DNA from: Paraburkholderia kirstenboschensis
Lineage (GTDB): Bacteria; Pseudomonadota; Gammaproteobacteria; Burkholderiales; Burkholderiaceae
Length of the DNA: 64,000 nucleotides
Direction of reading: 5' to 3'
NCBI RefSeq assembly: GCF_904848585.1
Contig: NZ_CAJHCR010000002.1
Span: 372,001 to 436,000, forward strand
Position numbers and translations under genes: made by a program. Of the stretch, positions 11,532 to 21,758 are shown in pieces; the first letter of the stretch is position 1, and each line of letters begins with the position of its first letter. Below the pieces are notes generated by a model, which was not told the DNA's origin, did no database searches, and worked only from the letters and a program-made list of their open reading frames with translations.

Positions 11532-13007
11532 TCACTGGAACCAATGTTCACGTGCTTTCATGATCAACGCCTTAGCGGCATCCTCTTCCATTCCGGTCAT
11601 CTCGACCAGTTCATCCACAGCCAGCTCGGCGAGTTCGTCGCGCGTCTGGATCTGATGTTCGGCCAGCTTCGCGAGCAGGTCGGCGTCCATGCCGTCCAGG
11701 CTCTTCAGGTCGAGCGCTACATTTTCGACCTTTTCTTCATTCGCGATTGCCATCGTCAACAACGCGTCGCGCGAACGGTTACGCAGCTCGTGGACGGTGT
11801 CTTCGTCGAACGCTTCGATTTCGAGCATTTCGTTGAGCGGCACATAGGCAATCTCTTCGAGGCTCGTGAAGCCTTCGTCGATCAGGATGTCGGCAACTTC
11901 CTCGTCGACATCGAGACGCGCCATGAACAGGTCACGCAAAACGCCACGTTCCTGATTCTGCTTTTGCGCAGATTCGTCCGGCGTCATGATGTTGATCTGC
12001 CAGCCGGTGAGTTCGCTGGCAAGACGCACGTTCTGGCCGCTGCGGCCGATCGCGACCGCCAGTTCGTTTTCGTCCACGACGACGTCCATCGAATGCTTCT
12101 CTTCGTCGACGACGATCGATTGGACGGCTGCCGGCGCGAGCGCGCCGATCACGAACTGAGCGGGATCCTCCGACCATAGCACGATGTCGACGTTTTCGCC
12201 ACCGAGCTCGTTACGTACGGCCTGGACTCGCGAACCGCGAATACCGACGCAGGTGCCGATCGGATCGATGCGCTTATCATAAGCAACCACGCCGATCTTC
12301 GCGCGCACGCCTGGATCGCGCGCCGCCGCCTTGATTTCGAGAAGGCCCTGTTCGATTTCCGGCACTTCCATTTCGAACAGCTTCATCAGGAATTCGGGCG
12401 CCGTACGCGACAGTTCGATCTGCGGACCACGGGCGGTGCGATCGACCTTTGCAATATAGGCACGCACGCGGTCGCCCACGCGCAGGTTTTCCTTCGGGAT
12501 CAGCTGGTCGCGGCGCAGCAGCGCTTCGACACGTCCGGTTTCGACAATGAAGTTGCCCTTGTCGAGACGCTTTACCGAGCCGGTCATGATGTGCTCGCCG
12601 CGCTCGAGGAAGTCGTTCAGAATCTGTTCACGCTCTGCGTCGCGCACCTTCTGCAGGATTACCTGCTTGGCGGCCTGCGCGCCGATACGGCCGAATTCGA
12701 TCGACGGCACCGGTTCTTCGATGTATTCGTCGAGCTGGATTTCGGGCTTCTGCTCACGTGCTTCGAACAGCAGGATTTCCTGATCGGGTTCCTGCAGGCC
12801 GGCCTCGTCCGGCACCACTTTCCAACGGCGAAACGTTTCGTGCTCGCCGCTTTCACGGTCGATATGGACGCGAATATCCGCGTCTTCTTCGAAGAGTTTC
12901 TTGGAGGCCGAAGCGAGAGCCGCTTCGAGCGCGGCAAATACCACGTCTTTATCGACGTTCTTCTCGCGTGCCAGCGCATCCACCAGCATCAACACTTCGC
13001 GACTCAT
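11532..13007 (-). CDS. nusA: Transcription termination/antitermination factor NusA
   Basis: RNA polymerase-associated elongation factor, 491 residues. The N-terminal RNAP-binding domain starts [21 protein letters not shown], then an S1 domain ([18 protein letters not shown]), two KH domains (with [20 protein letters not shown] and [19 protein letters not shown]) and two C-terminal acidic repeats as in other proteobacteria. The start ATG overlaps the rimP stop in an ATGA (13004-13007), indicating translational coupling. It is the second gene of the operon. Confidence 0.97.
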   Translation of the reverse strand: MSREVLMLVDALAREKNVDKDVVFAALEAALASASKKLFEEDADIRVHIDRESGEHETFRRWKVVPDEAGLQEPDQEILLFEAREQKPEIQLDEYIEEPVPSIEFGRIGAQAAKQVILQKVRDAEREQILNDFLERGEHIMTGSVKRLDKGNFIVETGRVEALLRRDQLIPKENLRVGDRVRAYIAKVDRTARGPQIELSRTAPEFLMKLFEMEVPEIEQGLLEIKAAARDPGVRAKIGVVAYDKRIDPIGTCVGIRGSRVQAVRNELGGENVDIVLWSEDPAQFVIGALAPAAVQSIVVDEEKHSMDVVVDENELAVAIGRSGQNVRLASELTGWQINIMTPDESAQKQNQERGVLRDLFMARLDVDEEVADILIDEGFTSLEEIAYVPLNEMLEIEAFDEDTVHELRNRSRDALLTMAIANEEKVENVALDLKSLDGMDADLLAKLAEHQIQTRDELAELAVDELVEMTGMEEDAAKALIMKAREHWFQ

Positions 13008-13462
13008 TGTTTGCGGCTCCTAAAGTCAACTTTCGGAACGAGGCGTGCTTTGTCCATGTCCGCGAGCGTGAAATCGAGCATCGCGGCGCCTTCCTTCCCT
13101 TCAAATTCCAGACCGATGGTCTCGCCTTGCGGAGCATGCAAAATACCCCGGTACGATTTCCGTCCGTCCAATGGCTTTTTCAATGTGATTACCACTTCGC
13201 TGCCTGCGAAGCGTTCAAAATCCGCCAGTTTTTTCAGCGGACGGTCGAGCCCCGGCGACGATACTTCGAGCCGCTCATAATCGATATTTTCGACCGTCAG
13301 TACGTGCTGGAGCTGACGCGTGACTTTCTCGCAGTCTTCGATCGCGATGCCGGCCGGCTGGTCGATATAAATACACAGCATGCCGCGCCCGGTGCGCTCG
13401 AGATCGACGAGCTCGTAGCCGAGTCCCACGACCGTGGTTTCAATCAGTTCCGTCAGTTGCAC
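13004..13462 (-). CDS. rimP: Ribosome maturation factor RimP
   Basis: 152-residue protein needed for 30S assembly. The sequence [22 protein letters not shown], the [21 protein letters not shown] motif and the late SH3-like segment [20 protein letters not shown] are diagnostic. It is the promoter-proximal gene of rimP-nusA-infB-rbfA-truB and overlaps nusA by 4 bp. The region just upstream (13463-13590) must hold the operon promoter, but I could not pick a convincing hexamer pair. Confidence 0.95.
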   Translation of the reverse strand: MQLTELIETTVVGLGYELVDLERTGRGMLCIYIDQPAGIAIEDCEKVTRQLQHVLTVENIDYERLEVSSPGLDRPLKKLADFERFAGSEVVITLKKPLDGRKSYRGILHAPQGETIGLEFEGKEGAAMLDFTLADMDKARLVPKVDFRSRKQ

Positions 13463-13588
13463 AGTGCCCTCTTAGATGTTCGCGCAGCGAGCCTGCCGCT
13501 TGTTCTGCAAACAACCAATGCGGGCCGCGCGCCTGGCCGGCGCACGTTCGTGCTACCCGAGATGACGAACCACGATGAACTGAGCGGC

Positions 13589-13613
13589 AAAAAAAAATGG
13601 GCTAAACGCCCAT
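13589..13613 (-). terminator. Intrinsic terminator of the scpB-rluB transcript
   Basis: On the minus strand ATGGGC, loop GTTTA, GCCCAT and then a run of nine T residues. It separates rluB from rimP. The rest of the gap between rluB and rimP (13463-13937) shows no gene I can support. Confidence 0.8.
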
Positions 13614-13937
13614 CATCTTATTACCGGTGGTCGCACCTGAGCCGCACATGAAAAGCCGCACGCCCAGCGACTTCGCGATTGTAGCCATTTTTCAGGACAA
13701 ACGCAAACCGCAGAACGCCGTGCCAAGCGCATTTCCGCCTGATTTCATGGGGATCTTTGGACGATATGGCGGCGCTTGGCGACTTTTGCAAGCCGGGGCG
13801 AGACAACCTGCCCCTACTTCCGCCTGCGCAGCCTTCGTATGTCAGCTGCCACAGCAACGGAAGTCGCACACCGAGTCACGACGGCGAGCATTAGGGCTGG
13901 TTCAAACGCGTCCGCAACGCCAGCCCATGCGTGGCGA

Positions 13938-15827
13938 TTATCGCCCGCGCGAACGACCGCGAGGCGCGCCGCCACCGCGGTTCGCGCCGCCGGGGTTGGC
14001 GTTGCCGCCACCCGTGCGATTGCCGCCGCCTGAATTCGGGCGATTGCCGCCCGGCGCACGATTGCCGCCACCGGGATTCGGGCCGTTGCCGCCAGCGCGC
14101 TTGCCGCCGCCAGCCGCGCGATTGCCGCCGCCGGAAGGCGCGCGATTACCGTCGACCTCACGACCGCCGCGCGGACCGCCCGCGCCGCCACCCGCACCGC
14201 CGAAGCCGCCAGCGCCGCGGCCAGCACCGCGATTGCCATAGCCGCCGCCGAAACCAGCCCCCGCGCCGCCGCCAAGGCCGCCGCCTGCCGCACCGCGCCG
14301 GCCCTGACCGCGCGGCTGCTGTTCGAAGCGGCTATGCGACATCAGCACCGGTTCGCGGCTGATGAAGCCCATCGACGTCTGCATCGGATCGGGCTGCTTG
14401 CGCTCCGGCGCGGAGCCGCGGCTACCGCGCTCCTCGCTCGGCGCCTTGAGTCCCACCGACGCCATCAGCGCACGCACCTGGTTGTCTTCGAGTTCTTCCC
14501 AACGGCCGCGCTTCAAGCCCTTCGGCAGCGAAATCGGGCCGTGACGCGTACGGATCAGGCGGCTGACCATCAGGCCCGCGGCTTCGAACATACGACGCAC
14601 TTCGCGATTGCGCCCTTCGGCGAGCGCGACGTGATACCAGTGATTCGTGCCTTCGCCGCCGCCATCGCGGATACGCAGGAAGTTCGCCGGACCGTCTTCG
14701 AGTTCGACGCCGTGCAGCAGCTTTTGACGCATGCCTTCGGCCAGCTCGCCGACCACGCGCACCGCATATTCACGCTCGACGCTGTAGCGCGGATGCATGA
14801 AGCGGTTCGCCAGATCGCCGGAAGTGGTCAGCATCAGCAGACCTTCCGTATTGAAGTCGAGGCGGCCAACCGCGAGCCACTTGGCGGTCTTCATGGGCGG
14901 CAGCTTGTCGAACACCGACGGACGGCCTTCCGGGTCGGCATGACTTACGATTTCGCCGGTCGGCTTGTGGTACAGCAGCACGCGCGGCGGCTTGTTGGCG
15001 AGCTTGCGCTTGACCGGCTTGCCGTTGATGCGGACCTGATCGGTCGGCATGATGCGCTGGCCGATGTGAGCCGGCTCGCCGTTGACCGACACGCGGCCCG
15101 CGACGATCAACTCTTCCATATCGCGGCGCGAACCCATGCCGGCCTCGGCCAGGACTTTGTGGAGCTTCGGCGCGTCGTCGTCGGCAGCGAGCACGCGCTT
15201 GGGGGCGGCCGGCTTGCCGCTGCGCAGCATTGGCGCACGCACGCCGCCCGTCGTGCTGTTGTCGGCGTCGAAGGCCGGCGACGTGACATACGAGAACAGG
15301 TCGTCCTGAGTCGCGTCGGCCGCTGCCGCCGGCGCTTCGCCGCCTCGCCGGTTCTGGCGCTGACCGCCTGCACGCGGCTGACGTTCGCGTTGACCTTCGC
15401 GCTGGCCTTCGCGAGCACCGGTCTCGCGGGGGGCGCCCTCGCGAGGCGCGCCTTCGCGCTGACCTTCGCGTTTCTGACCGCCCGCATTGCGTCGCGGCCC
15501 TTGGCCTTTCGCACCCGCATCCTTGCGCGGCATGCGCACCTTCGCCACCACTTCGCCGTCCGGCGGAGCTTCGGCGACGACCGGCGCGGCCTGCGCAGGC
15601 GCGCCTTCCGCCGCCTTCGTCTTGGCTCCAGCGCGGCGCCGGGCAATCAGGCTGCGCGGTCCGCGACGCAGGCCGCGGCGCGGACGGTCCTCGCCGTCTG
15701 CTTCCGTGGTCTGCGCCGGGCGCTCGCCCTCGCCTGCCGACGCTTGCGTGGTGCGCGTTTCGTCAGCGCGCGCCGACGGCACGGCGCGCTCGGATTCGGA
15801 CGAATCGGTGTCGTGGGTATGTGTCAA
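13938..15827 (-). CDS. rluB: 23S rRNA pseudouridine synthase RluB with long disordered extensions
   Basis: RsuA/RluB-family enzyme that makes a pseudouridine (2605 in E. coli) in 23S rRNA. 629 residues, roughly twice the E. coli size. The conserved core runs from about residue 220 to 490: S4 domain ([20 protein letters not shown]), [24 protein letters not shown], and the catalytic block [15 protein letters not shown] with the Asp near residue 320. Before it lie about 200 residues rich in Arg, Gly, Ala and Glu with REGQREG-type repeats; after it about 120 residues of Gly/Arg/Asn-rich repeats. Start is a TTG with GAGG eight bases upstream; no in-frame ATG fits better. It follows scpB by 64 bp. 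Confidence 0.9.
   Translation of the reverse strand: MTHTHDTDSSESERAVPSARADETRTTQASAGEGERPAQTTEADGEDRPRRGLRRGPRSLIARRRAGAKTKAAEGAPAQAAPVVAEAPPDGEVVAKVRMPRKDAGAKGQGPRRNAGGQKREGQREGAPREGAPRETGAREGQREGQRERQPRAGGQRQNRRGGEAPAAAADATQDDLFSYVTSPAFDADNSTTGGVRAPMLRSGKPAAPKRVLAADDDAPKLHKVLAEAGMGSRRDMEELIVAGRVSVNGEPAHIGQRIMPTDQVRINGKPVKRKLANKPPRVLLYHKPTGEIVSHADPEGRPSVFDKLPPMKTAKWLAVGRLDFNTEGLLMLTTSGDLANRFMHPRYSVEREYAVRVVGELAEGMRQKLLHGVELEDGPANFLRIRDGGGEGTNHWYHVALAEGRNREVRRMFEAAGLMVSRLIRTRHGPISLPKGLKRGRWEELEDNQVRALMASVGLKAPSEERGSRGSAPERKQPDPMQTSMGFISREPVLMSHSRFEQQPRGQGRRGAAGGGLGGGAGAGFGGGYGNRGAGRGAGGFGGAGGGAGGPRGGREVDGNRAPSGGGNRAAGGGKRAGGNGPNPGGGNRAPGGNRPNSGGGNRTGGGNANPGGANRGGGAPRGRSRGR
13950..14300 (-). 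repeat. Imperfect tandem repeats encoding the Gly/Arg-rich RluB tail
   Basis: The plus strand repeats CGATTGCCGCC-type units at short irregular intervals; on the coding strand these give GGGNR-like units ([35 protein letters not shown]). The array is in frame and is likely to vary in length between strains. Confidence 0.75.
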
Positions 15828-15891
15828 AACAACCTCAAAATGTCAGGTCGCGCGCGCCCATTGCGGGCGCGGCAAAAAAAGTTCGGTTACG

Positions 15892-17019
15892 TCAGGCGCT
15901 GCGCGACTCGGGTTCGTCGTCGGTCAGAATGCCTGCGTCCTGTGCAGCATCGCGACGATCTTCCTGATCGCCGCGCGCCGCCGTGGTCGAGTTCGGTTCG
16001 GCGGCGTGCTCCGTATCGCGGAGTACGCCCGAACCGTGCGCGGGTGTTGCCGGATCGGCCTGGGAGACCGGATCTTGATTCACTTCAGACTCTGCGGTGT
16101 CCGATAGCGGCGCAACGTTTGCCGCTTCGGCGGGCGTTGGCACAGCCGCCTCGCCCGGCTCGCCCGCCGCTTCAGGCGCTGCCTCTAACTCGGGCGTGAC
16201 TTGTTCGGCAGTCTCGGGACTGTCGAAGCTCTCATGGTTACCGACGCTCTCAGCCGCCGCTTCCAGCCGTTCACCGGGCTCCGGCTGCGCGCGCTCGACA
16301 TGCTGCGCCTCGTGCGCTTCACCCTGCTCCGCAGCGATTTCCGTTCCTGCCGCCAGCTCCGCGCCGCTTGTTGCTTCTGCGCCGGTCGCCTCCCGCAGTT
16401 CAGGCGCGCCAGGCTCGCTCGTTTCGTTCGACGCCGTTGCCTCAGCGGATTCGACGTCGGAAAACTCGATCGCGTGCTGGCCGAGCAGATCCGCATTCAG
16501 TTGCGCCGACGGGTCGGCGAGCGGCGGCAATTCGTCCAGCGCGCGCAGACCGAGGTCGTCGAGAAACTGCCGCGTGGTCGCGTACAGCGCGGGACGCCCC
16601 GGCACGTCGCGATGCCCGATCACCTCGATCCAGCCGCGGTCTTCGAGCTGCTTCACGACCTGCGTGTTCACCGTGACGCCGCGAATCTCTTCGATGTCGC
16701 CGCGCGTAACCGGTTGCCTATATGCAATGATCGCGAGCGTTTCGAGCACCGCGCGCGAGTATTTCGGCGGTTTCTCGGGATGCAAACGATCCAGATACGA
16801 ACGCATCGCGGGCTTGCTTTGAAACCGCCAGCCCGACGCCAGCCCGACCAACTCCACACCGCGCCCCGACCAATCCTGTTTCAGGTCTTCGAGCAAAGTC
16901 CTAACGGTGTCTGCCGACACGCCGTCGGCAAAGAGCTTGCGCAAATCGCCGAGTTTTAACGGCTCCTGCGCGCAGATCAAGGCTGTCTCGAGGACGATCT
17001 TCGCCTCTTGGGTATTCAT
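15892..17019 (-). CDS. scpB: Segregation and condensation protein ScpB with acidic C-terminal extension
   Basis: ScpB forms the SMC-ScpA-ScpB condensin complex for chromosome compaction. The first about 175 residues are the two winged-helix domains of the family: [20 protein letters not shown], then [20 protein letters not shown] and [12 protein letters not shown], with [18 protein letters not shown] closing the second domain. The remaining about 200 residues are rich in Glu, Ala, Ser and Pro and look disordered; they are absent from short ScpB proteins such as that of Bacillus. The gene precedes rluB, a common betaproteobacterial pairing. The 349 bp upstream (17020-17368) contain no gene I can support and should hold its promoter. 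Confidence 0.92.
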   Translation of the reverse strand: MNTQEAKIVLETALICAQEPLKLGDLRKLFADGVSADTVRTLLEDLKQDWSGRGVELVGLASGWRFQSKPAMRSYLDRLHPEKPPKYSRAVLETLAIIAYRQPVTRGDIEEIRGVTVNTQVVKQLEDRGWIEVIGHRDVPGRPALYATTRQFLDDLGLRALDELPPLADPSAQLNADLLGQHAIEFSDVESAEATASNETSEPGAPELREATGAEATSGAELAAGTEIAAEQGEAHEAQHVERAQPEPGERLEAAAESVGNHESFDSPETAEQVTPELEAAPEAAGEPGEAAVPTPAEAANVAPLSDTAESEVNQDPVSQADPATPAHGSGVLRDTEHAAEPNSTTAARGDQEDRRDAAQDAGILTDDEPESRSA

Positions 17020-17368
17020 GCAGCTAGGTCAGACCCTGTGGTCAAAGAACCGGATCAAACAGACGATGTGGAACTGAAGACGCGCTCGCCCGATTCTGAT
17101 CGGTCATATTGATGGGAGCACGCACCGGGGGGAGGCGAAACAGACTATCGAGCCAAACCCAGCCGGACGGAGCAGCGATATTCCGGACAGGAATCGCGTG
17201 ACTGAGCGCCATATTACGCAAAAACAATCGGTGCGTAAAGCTGAACCCCGGGACAAAATGCCCGCCGCATTAGCGCGTAGCGCTTGAGCGGAAGATTACC
17301 TGCGCAAATGCGCGTACATCTGTCAGAGCGCTCGTTGTCGCCGAGGTTCCCCCGCGCTCACGCGCAGA

Positions 17369-18595
17369 CTATGACGTCCGATGCAATGCCAGAAACCGCT
17401 TCAGGCGCTCGACACCGGCGTCGAGCCGCGCCACGTCGCACGCGTAGCACCAGCGCAGGAAGCCTTCGCCCTGCGGACCGAATGCGCTGCCCGGCGCGAG
17501 TCCCAGGCCCACTTCCCGCACCATCGCTTTGCAGAGCTCCAGGCTGCGCGAGGCGCCCGTCATCGAGAAAAAGAGATACATGGCGCCGGCGGGCGCCTTG
17601 ACGTCGATGCCGGGCACGGCCGACAACGCCCGCACGAGGTGGTCGCGCGACGCCTTCAGCTCGCGCACCAGTTCCTGCGTGAAGCGCTCGCCTTGCTGGA
17701 CGGCAGCGATCCCCGCCTGCTGTACGAAAGCCGGCGCGCACGACGTGTTGTACTCCACCAGCTTGCCCAGATCGTCCATCAAGCTCGCGGGCGCGACGAT
17801 CCAGCCGAGCCGCCAGCCGGTCATCAGCCACGCCTTCGAAAACGAGTTCACGCAGATCACGCGCTCGTCGCGCGTGGCGAGATCGAGAAACGACGGTGCG
17901 GTGCGGGCCCCCGCTGCGCTTTCGCCGTCGTCGGAATGGTCCGGATAATAGAGACGCTCGTAGACCTCGTCCGCGACGACCCAGATACCGTGCTCCCGGC
18001 AATGTGCGAGCACCGCGTGCTGCTGCTCGCGGGTCATCACCCAGCCGGTCGGGTTGTTCGGCGAGTTGACGAGCAGCATGCGGGTGTCGGGCGTGAGCGC
18101 TGCCAGCAATCGCTCCACGTCGAGCTGCCAGCCATGTTCGCCGTAGTCGAGCGAGACGGTTTCCACATGCGCGCCGAGAATTTTCGGAATCTCGACGAGA
18201 TTCGGCCACAGCGGCGTGACAGCAACCACCCGGTCGCCCGCGCCCACCACAAGTTGCGCCGCGAGCATCAGCGCGTTCACGCCCGCGCTCGTCACGGCGA
18301 TATGGTCCGCCGTCGTCTCGCCGTGAAGTTCGCTGACGTAATCCGCAAGCGCCGCACGCAGCGGCGCAATGCCGAGGTTGTGCGTATAGAACGTCGCGCC
18401 CGCCGACAGCGCGGCGCTCGCGGCGTCGCGGATGAAGGCCGGCGTCACGCGGTCGGATTCTCCGAACCAGAAAGGCAGCACGTCGGCGACGCCAAAGCCG
18501 GCGTTGGCCACTTCACGGATCTGCGAGGGACGCAGCGCGCGCACCGCATCGCGCGCGTTAGGGACGGATGGCACGGAGAATTCCGGTTCGCTCAT
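17369..18595 (-). CDS. Class I/II PLP-dependent aminotransferase
   Basis: Fold-type I aminotransferase of 408 residues. The SPNNPTG motif (178-184), VVADEVYE with the PLP-nitrogen-binding Asp209, the Schiff-base lysine in NSFSKAWLMTGWR (Lys254) and the arginine in the same block are all present, so the enzyme should be active. Sequence style resembles aspartate/aromatic aminotransferases, but the substrate is not identifiable. The ATG at 18595 gives the usual N-terminus; a longer reading from 18640 is not conserved-looking. It lies 236 bp downstream of a LysR gene on the same strand, which could regulate it, although a hairpin lies between them. Confidence 0.88.
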   Translation of the reverse strand: MSEPEFSVPSVPNARDAVRALRPSQIREVANAGFGVADVLPFWFGESDRVTPAFIRDAASAALSAGATFYTHNLGIAPLRAALADYVSELHGETTADHIAVTSAGVNALMLAAQLVVGAGDRVVAVTPLWPNLVEIPKILGAHVETVSLDYGEHGWQLDVERLLAALTPDTRMLLVNSPNNPTGWVMTREQQHAVLAHCREHGIWVVADEVYERLYYPDHSDDGESAAGARTAPSFLDLATRDERVICVNSFSKAWLMTGWRLGWIVAPASLMDDLGKLVEYNTSCAPAFVQQAGIAAVQQGERFTQELVRELKASRDHLVRALSAVPGIDVKAPAGAMYLFFSMTGASRSLELCKAMVREVGLGLAPGSAFGPQGEGFLRWCYACDVARLDAGVERLKRFLALHRTS

Positions 18596-18762
18596 CGAGG
18601 CTTCCAGGTGATGTCGAGATAGTAACGGGCTGAGAGTCAACAGGAATGTCTGCTAAAGCGCTCCCGGCCGGCACAGCTGCCAGCGAGCGCAGACGAGAGT
18701 TTAGCCCAGGGTCCGACGCTCGAACGCCGAGCCACGCACACGGCGCGCGCATCGAGCCGCGA

Positions 18763-18790
18763 GGGTGTCGGTCGGGAGCAACCGACACCC
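18763..18790. other. 10-bp perfect hairpin between the LysR and aminotransferase genes
   Basis: GGGTGTCGGT, 8-base loop, ACCGACACCC. There is no T tract on either side, so it may be a weak or Rho-assisted terminator for the LysR transcript rather than a classical one. Confidence 0.35.
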
Positions 18791-18831
18791 GTGCACCGCA
18801 AGCCCCCAAAACGTGCTGTCCGCTGATCGGA

Positions 18832-19734
18832 TCAGGTCAGATCCTCGGCCCGCGCCGGCAATTCACGGATCAAATCCCACACTGCCTCAGCCGCCGGCGA
18901 CAGCGAGCGATCGCGACGCCGCACCAGTTCGACCGTGCGCTCGGCCCGCGGCACCAGCGGCCGCGCGGCCAGCGCGGCGCCAGCCGGCAACGGCAACGCG
19001 AGCCACGGCAATACGCTCACGCCGATGCCCGCCTCGACGAGCCCGAACACCGTCGCGGAATGCCCCAGTTCCTGCACCACGTTGGCGTTCACACCGTGCT
19101 CGTGCATGACGGCGTCGATGAGCGGCCGGCTGCCGGACGCGTAATCGAGCATCACCAGTTGCTGGCCCTCGAGATCGCCCCAGCCTATCTGCTTCTGCCG
19201 GGCGAGCGGATGATCGTCGCGACACACGAGGCAGAAAGAATCGGTCATTAGCGATTCGCTCAACAGATCGTCGGCGGCAAACGGGCCGATGATCACGCCG
19301 AAATCCACCTCGCCGGATTTGACCTTGCGCACGACATCGCTTTGCACGTCGTCGCGTAAGCCGAGCGCAATGTGGGGAAAGCGTTCACCGCATGATGCCA
19401 ACACGCCGGGCATCAGCCGGCACGCGACAGTGGGACTCGCGGCCACGACAACGCGCCCGCGGCGCTGCTCGCCGATTTCGCGAATCTCGCGCAACGCGTC
19501 GTCGAGATCGATCAGAAGACGCGACACGCTCGCGACCAGATTGCCGCCCACGTCGGTGAGCTGCACCTCGCGCGTCGTCCGGTCGATCAGTTTCAGGCCG
19601 ATTTCCCCTTCCAGTTCACGCACACAACGGCTCACCGCCGACTGCGTCAAGCCTATCTCCTCGCCCGCACGACTGAAGCTCTGCAGGCGCGCGACCTCAA
19701 TGAAAACCCTTAGCTGGCGCAGCGTTACATTCAT
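18832..19734 (-). CDS. LysR-family transcriptional regulator
   Basis: 300 residues with the standard layout: N-terminal winged helix-turn-helix (MNVTLRQLRVFIEVARLQSF, then AGEEIGLTQSAVSRCVRELE), a linker helix and a periplasmic-binding-protein-like effector domain. No target is evident from sequence alone. It could act on the aminotransferase downstream; LysR proteins more often control a divergent gene, and the divergent side here (19735-20139) leads to the orphan DUF4096 gene instead. Confidence 0.9.
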   Translation of the reverse strand: MNVTLRQLRVFIEVARLQSFSRAGEEIGLTQSAVSRCVRELEGEIGLKLIDRTTREVQLTDVGGNLVASVSRLLIDLDDALREIREIGEQRRGRVVVAASPTVACRLMPGVLASCGERFPHIALGLRDDVQSDVVRKVKSGEVDFGVIIGPFAADDLLSESLMTDSFCLVCRDDHPLARQKQIGWGDLEGQQLVMLDYASGSRPLIDAVMHEHGVNANVVQELGHSATVFGLVEAGIGVSVLPWLALPLPAGAALAARPLVPRAERTVELVRRRDRSLSPAAEAVWDLIRELPARAEDLT

Positions 19735-19976
19735 TTGGTCGGCTCATCAATGGCATGTTTTGATGCGCATTGTAACCGGCCTCATGCGTCGACCACGGGA
19801 ATGCGCGCAGTCGCTGCAATGCAGCAATAAGGCGCAAACGCACGCGGTGCGGGCCTGGTTGCACAAGATTGGTGATTGTCCCGATTTGCGAGATGGGTTT
19901 TTTGGATTCTTATACGGCCCTAGCTAGCGCCCGCGCTGGCCCGCTGTCACGGGGCTTTCAGGCGGTTGGACTCAAC

Positions 19977-19992
19977 TTGGCACACATCCTGC
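19977..19992 (+). promoter_or_regulatory. Sigma-54 (-24/-12) type promoter
   Basis: TTGGCAC followed by TGCAT, with exactly 10 bases between the GG and GC dinucleotides, matching the RpoN consensus closely. It points toward the DUF4096 gene at 20140. The 405-bp gap 19735-20139 otherwise shows no supported gene. Confidence 0.5.
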
Positions 19993-20139
19993 ATTTACAT
20001 GCTCACAGGGTCGGCGCCATGACTTCTGACTGCATAGCAGACCGTGGCAAACCCGACCCCCTTGGCACTCGCCTATCGAGTGCGTGGAGAGTGCGCGGCG
20101 CGGGGCAGCGCACCGGAGTTAGCTTCGCTGAGGTGAAAC

Positions 20140-20541
20140 ATGATGCTGTTCGACGATTTGAGAGACAACGAGTGGGCGCTGGTCGAGGCGTTGTTCTGTG
20201 CGGAGCCTGCACGGAGCGAGCGTCGCGGTCGGCCGCGCGTCGAAGCGCGCGCCGTCGTCAACGCCGTGCTGTGGGTGCTGTCGACGGGCGAAGGCTGGTC
20301 CAAACTGCCGGGCCGCTATCCGTCGCCGCCGACCTGCCGCCGCCGTTTCGACGAGTGGCAAGCCGATGGTACGCTCGCCGAAATAGTTAAGCGACTGGGC
20401 ACGAGCGGACGCGAAATCTCGCTGCGCGGACGCATTGGCGCGACCGCGGCCAAGCCGCCGGCACCGCCGAGCCGTGACCGTCTGCGCGGCGCATTCTGGA
20501 CGAATCCGGAATCGTGGCGCGCGCCGGTCAAGATGGCTTAA
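20140..20541 (+). CDS. Orphan DUF4096 / IS5-type transposase N-terminal domain protein
   Basis: 133 residues. The block LRDNEWALVEALF followed by RRGRPRVEARAVVNAVLWVLSTGEGWSKLPGRYPSPPTCRRRF is the N-terminal DNA-binding region of IS5/IS4-group transposases (DUF4096). The catalytic DDE domain is missing: after about residue 95 the protein continues into a basic Pro/Arg segment and stops. No flanking inverted repeats of an intact IS are visible. It is either a relic or a domesticated DNA-binding protein; the intact reading frame and the sigma-54-like promoter upstream favour the latter slightly. GTGAAAC just before the ATG gives a poor ribosome site, with GAGGTG a few bases farther upstream as the better one. 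Confidence 0.65.
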   Translation: MMLFDDLRDNEWALVEALFCAEPARSERRGRPRVEARAVVNAVLWVLSTGEGWSKLPGRYPSPPTCRRRFDEWQADGTLAEIVKRLGTSGREISLRGRIGATAAKPPAPPSRDRLRGAFWTNPESWRAPVKMA

Positions 20542-20555
20542 GCGAAATCGTCTAT

Positions 20556-20580
20556 CTCCGGGCGCCTGTGGCGCCCGGAG
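20556..20580. other. 11-bp perfect GC-rich hairpin after the DUF4096 gene
   Basis: CTCCGGGCGCC, loop TGT, GGCGCCCGGAG, starting 14 bp after the stop codon. It probably ends the DUF4096 transcript despite lacking a T tract. The stretch to 21105 (about 525 bp) is repetitive in CGGCTTCA-type words and holds no gene I can support. Confidence 0.45.
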
Positions 20581-21105
20581 CATATCTGGAACCGCCCGGC
20601 GACTGCCCGGCGGATTCCTTCGGGCGGCCTCGGTTCGGCGATTTCATTCCCGACGGTAGCGGTTCGGACGGTTTCAGCTCCGATAGCCTCGTTGCGACGG
20701 CTTCAGTTCCAGCGGCTTCACTGCCGGCAGGCTAATTGCCGACAACGCATCTCAGACGGCTCTGTTTGAGAGCCTATCTCCCACGGCTTCACTTCGTACG
20801 CCTTCGTCTAGGCTCCGCGTCTCAGCGGCTTTTTCCGCCGACTGGCTGTTGCACGGCCCCCTCGCGGCAACTGCGCCCGGACTGTCTATCTCTCGCCCGA
20901 AGGCGCCAACACGGCACGCCGGCCCTCCACCCCCGCCGCGATCAACTACCGCCTCGTCCTGCGCTGCCTCAGACGTTTGACGCAACCCCAGAGTTGCGGG
21001 TGAAACATCCATTTACCATTACTTACAGCGTGCTTTCGTCTGCGGACATACCTTATGGGTATGCAAACATGCCTGGTATGCACGGGGCTTGGACGGGAGC
21101 TCAGC

Positions 21106-21360
21106 ATGAAAGCAATGTCACTGCTTCTGTGCGGCATTGTGCTTTCATCAATGGCCGCATCGACGCTCGCGCAACAGCGCCCTCAAGGTTGGAATTGGCG
21201 CCCCGATCGGACGGCTTCGATGGAGGCATGGCAGCAAAGCGCAGCGCGTAGCCGCGAATTCACGCCGCCCACGCCGCGGGGCGACTTGCGCGGCGATATC
21301 GCGAGCAACGTGCGCACGCGGCCTGAAGCGCCGCACGGTGAGCCGTCGCGCCGCCGTTAG
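21106..21360 (+). CDS. Small secreted protein of unknown function
   Basis: 84 residues. A clear Sec signal peptide (MKAMSLLLCGIVLSSMAASTLAQ, cleavage after the Ala-x-Ala-like TLA) is followed by a short Arg/Pro-rich mature part beginning QRPQGWNWRPDRTASMEAWQ. No domain recognised. A GGGAGC ribosome site lies 9 bases before the ATG, and a strong intrinsic terminator follows at 21523, which supports a real short transcript. Confidence 0.6.
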   Translation: MKAMSLLLCGIVLSSMAASTLAQQRPQGWNWRPDRTASMEAWQQSAARSREFTPPTPRGDLRGDIASNVRTRPEAPHGEPSRRR

Positions 21361-21522
21361 GTCGGGGGGCGCCGGCCGTGCATCACGCGCGGCTCGCCCG
21401 ATCGAGCGCGAAAGCGAAAGCGAAAGCGCGGCGAATGTACAGCGAATATTGGGGAACCACGGCTCGCGTCACCGGTCTGACTTAACGCCATTAGCACAGC
21501 GTGGCAGCAGTAATTCCGGTAC

Positions 21523-21553
21523 GCCCGTATCTTCGTGATACGGGCTTTTTTTT
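21523..21553 (+). terminator. Intrinsic terminator
   Basis: GCCCGTATC, loop TTCGT, GATACGGGC, then eight T residues; a textbook plus-strand terminator for the small secreted-protein gene ending at 21360. The intervening 21361-21522 contains three copies of GCGAAA but no gene. Confidence 0.85.
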
Positions 21554-21758
21554 GCTCGCGCCGGTAGGTGCTTGCAAGCTCGGAGTGGTTAAGGATTCCG
21601 GGAGATAGAACAGGTTTCCGGCCGCGTGGCGCGGCAGGAAAATCGAAGCATATGACGCCGACGAGAGCCTGTAGCCGCGCGGGGCACCAAGCCATCCGGC
21701 CACCAGGGCCGTCTGGCCATGAAGGTTGGACGAGGCCTGCTCCAGCTGCGGCGAACCG

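Noticed and set aside
15853..15871. GC hairpin with a run of seven A between rluB and scpB
   Set aside because: On the transcribed minus strand the T run precedes the stem, so it is not an intrinsic terminator.
21074..21090. Possible -24/-12 pattern before the small secreted protein
   Set aside because: Spacing fits but the core is TGGTAT instead of TGGCAC and the start would fall at the initiation codon.
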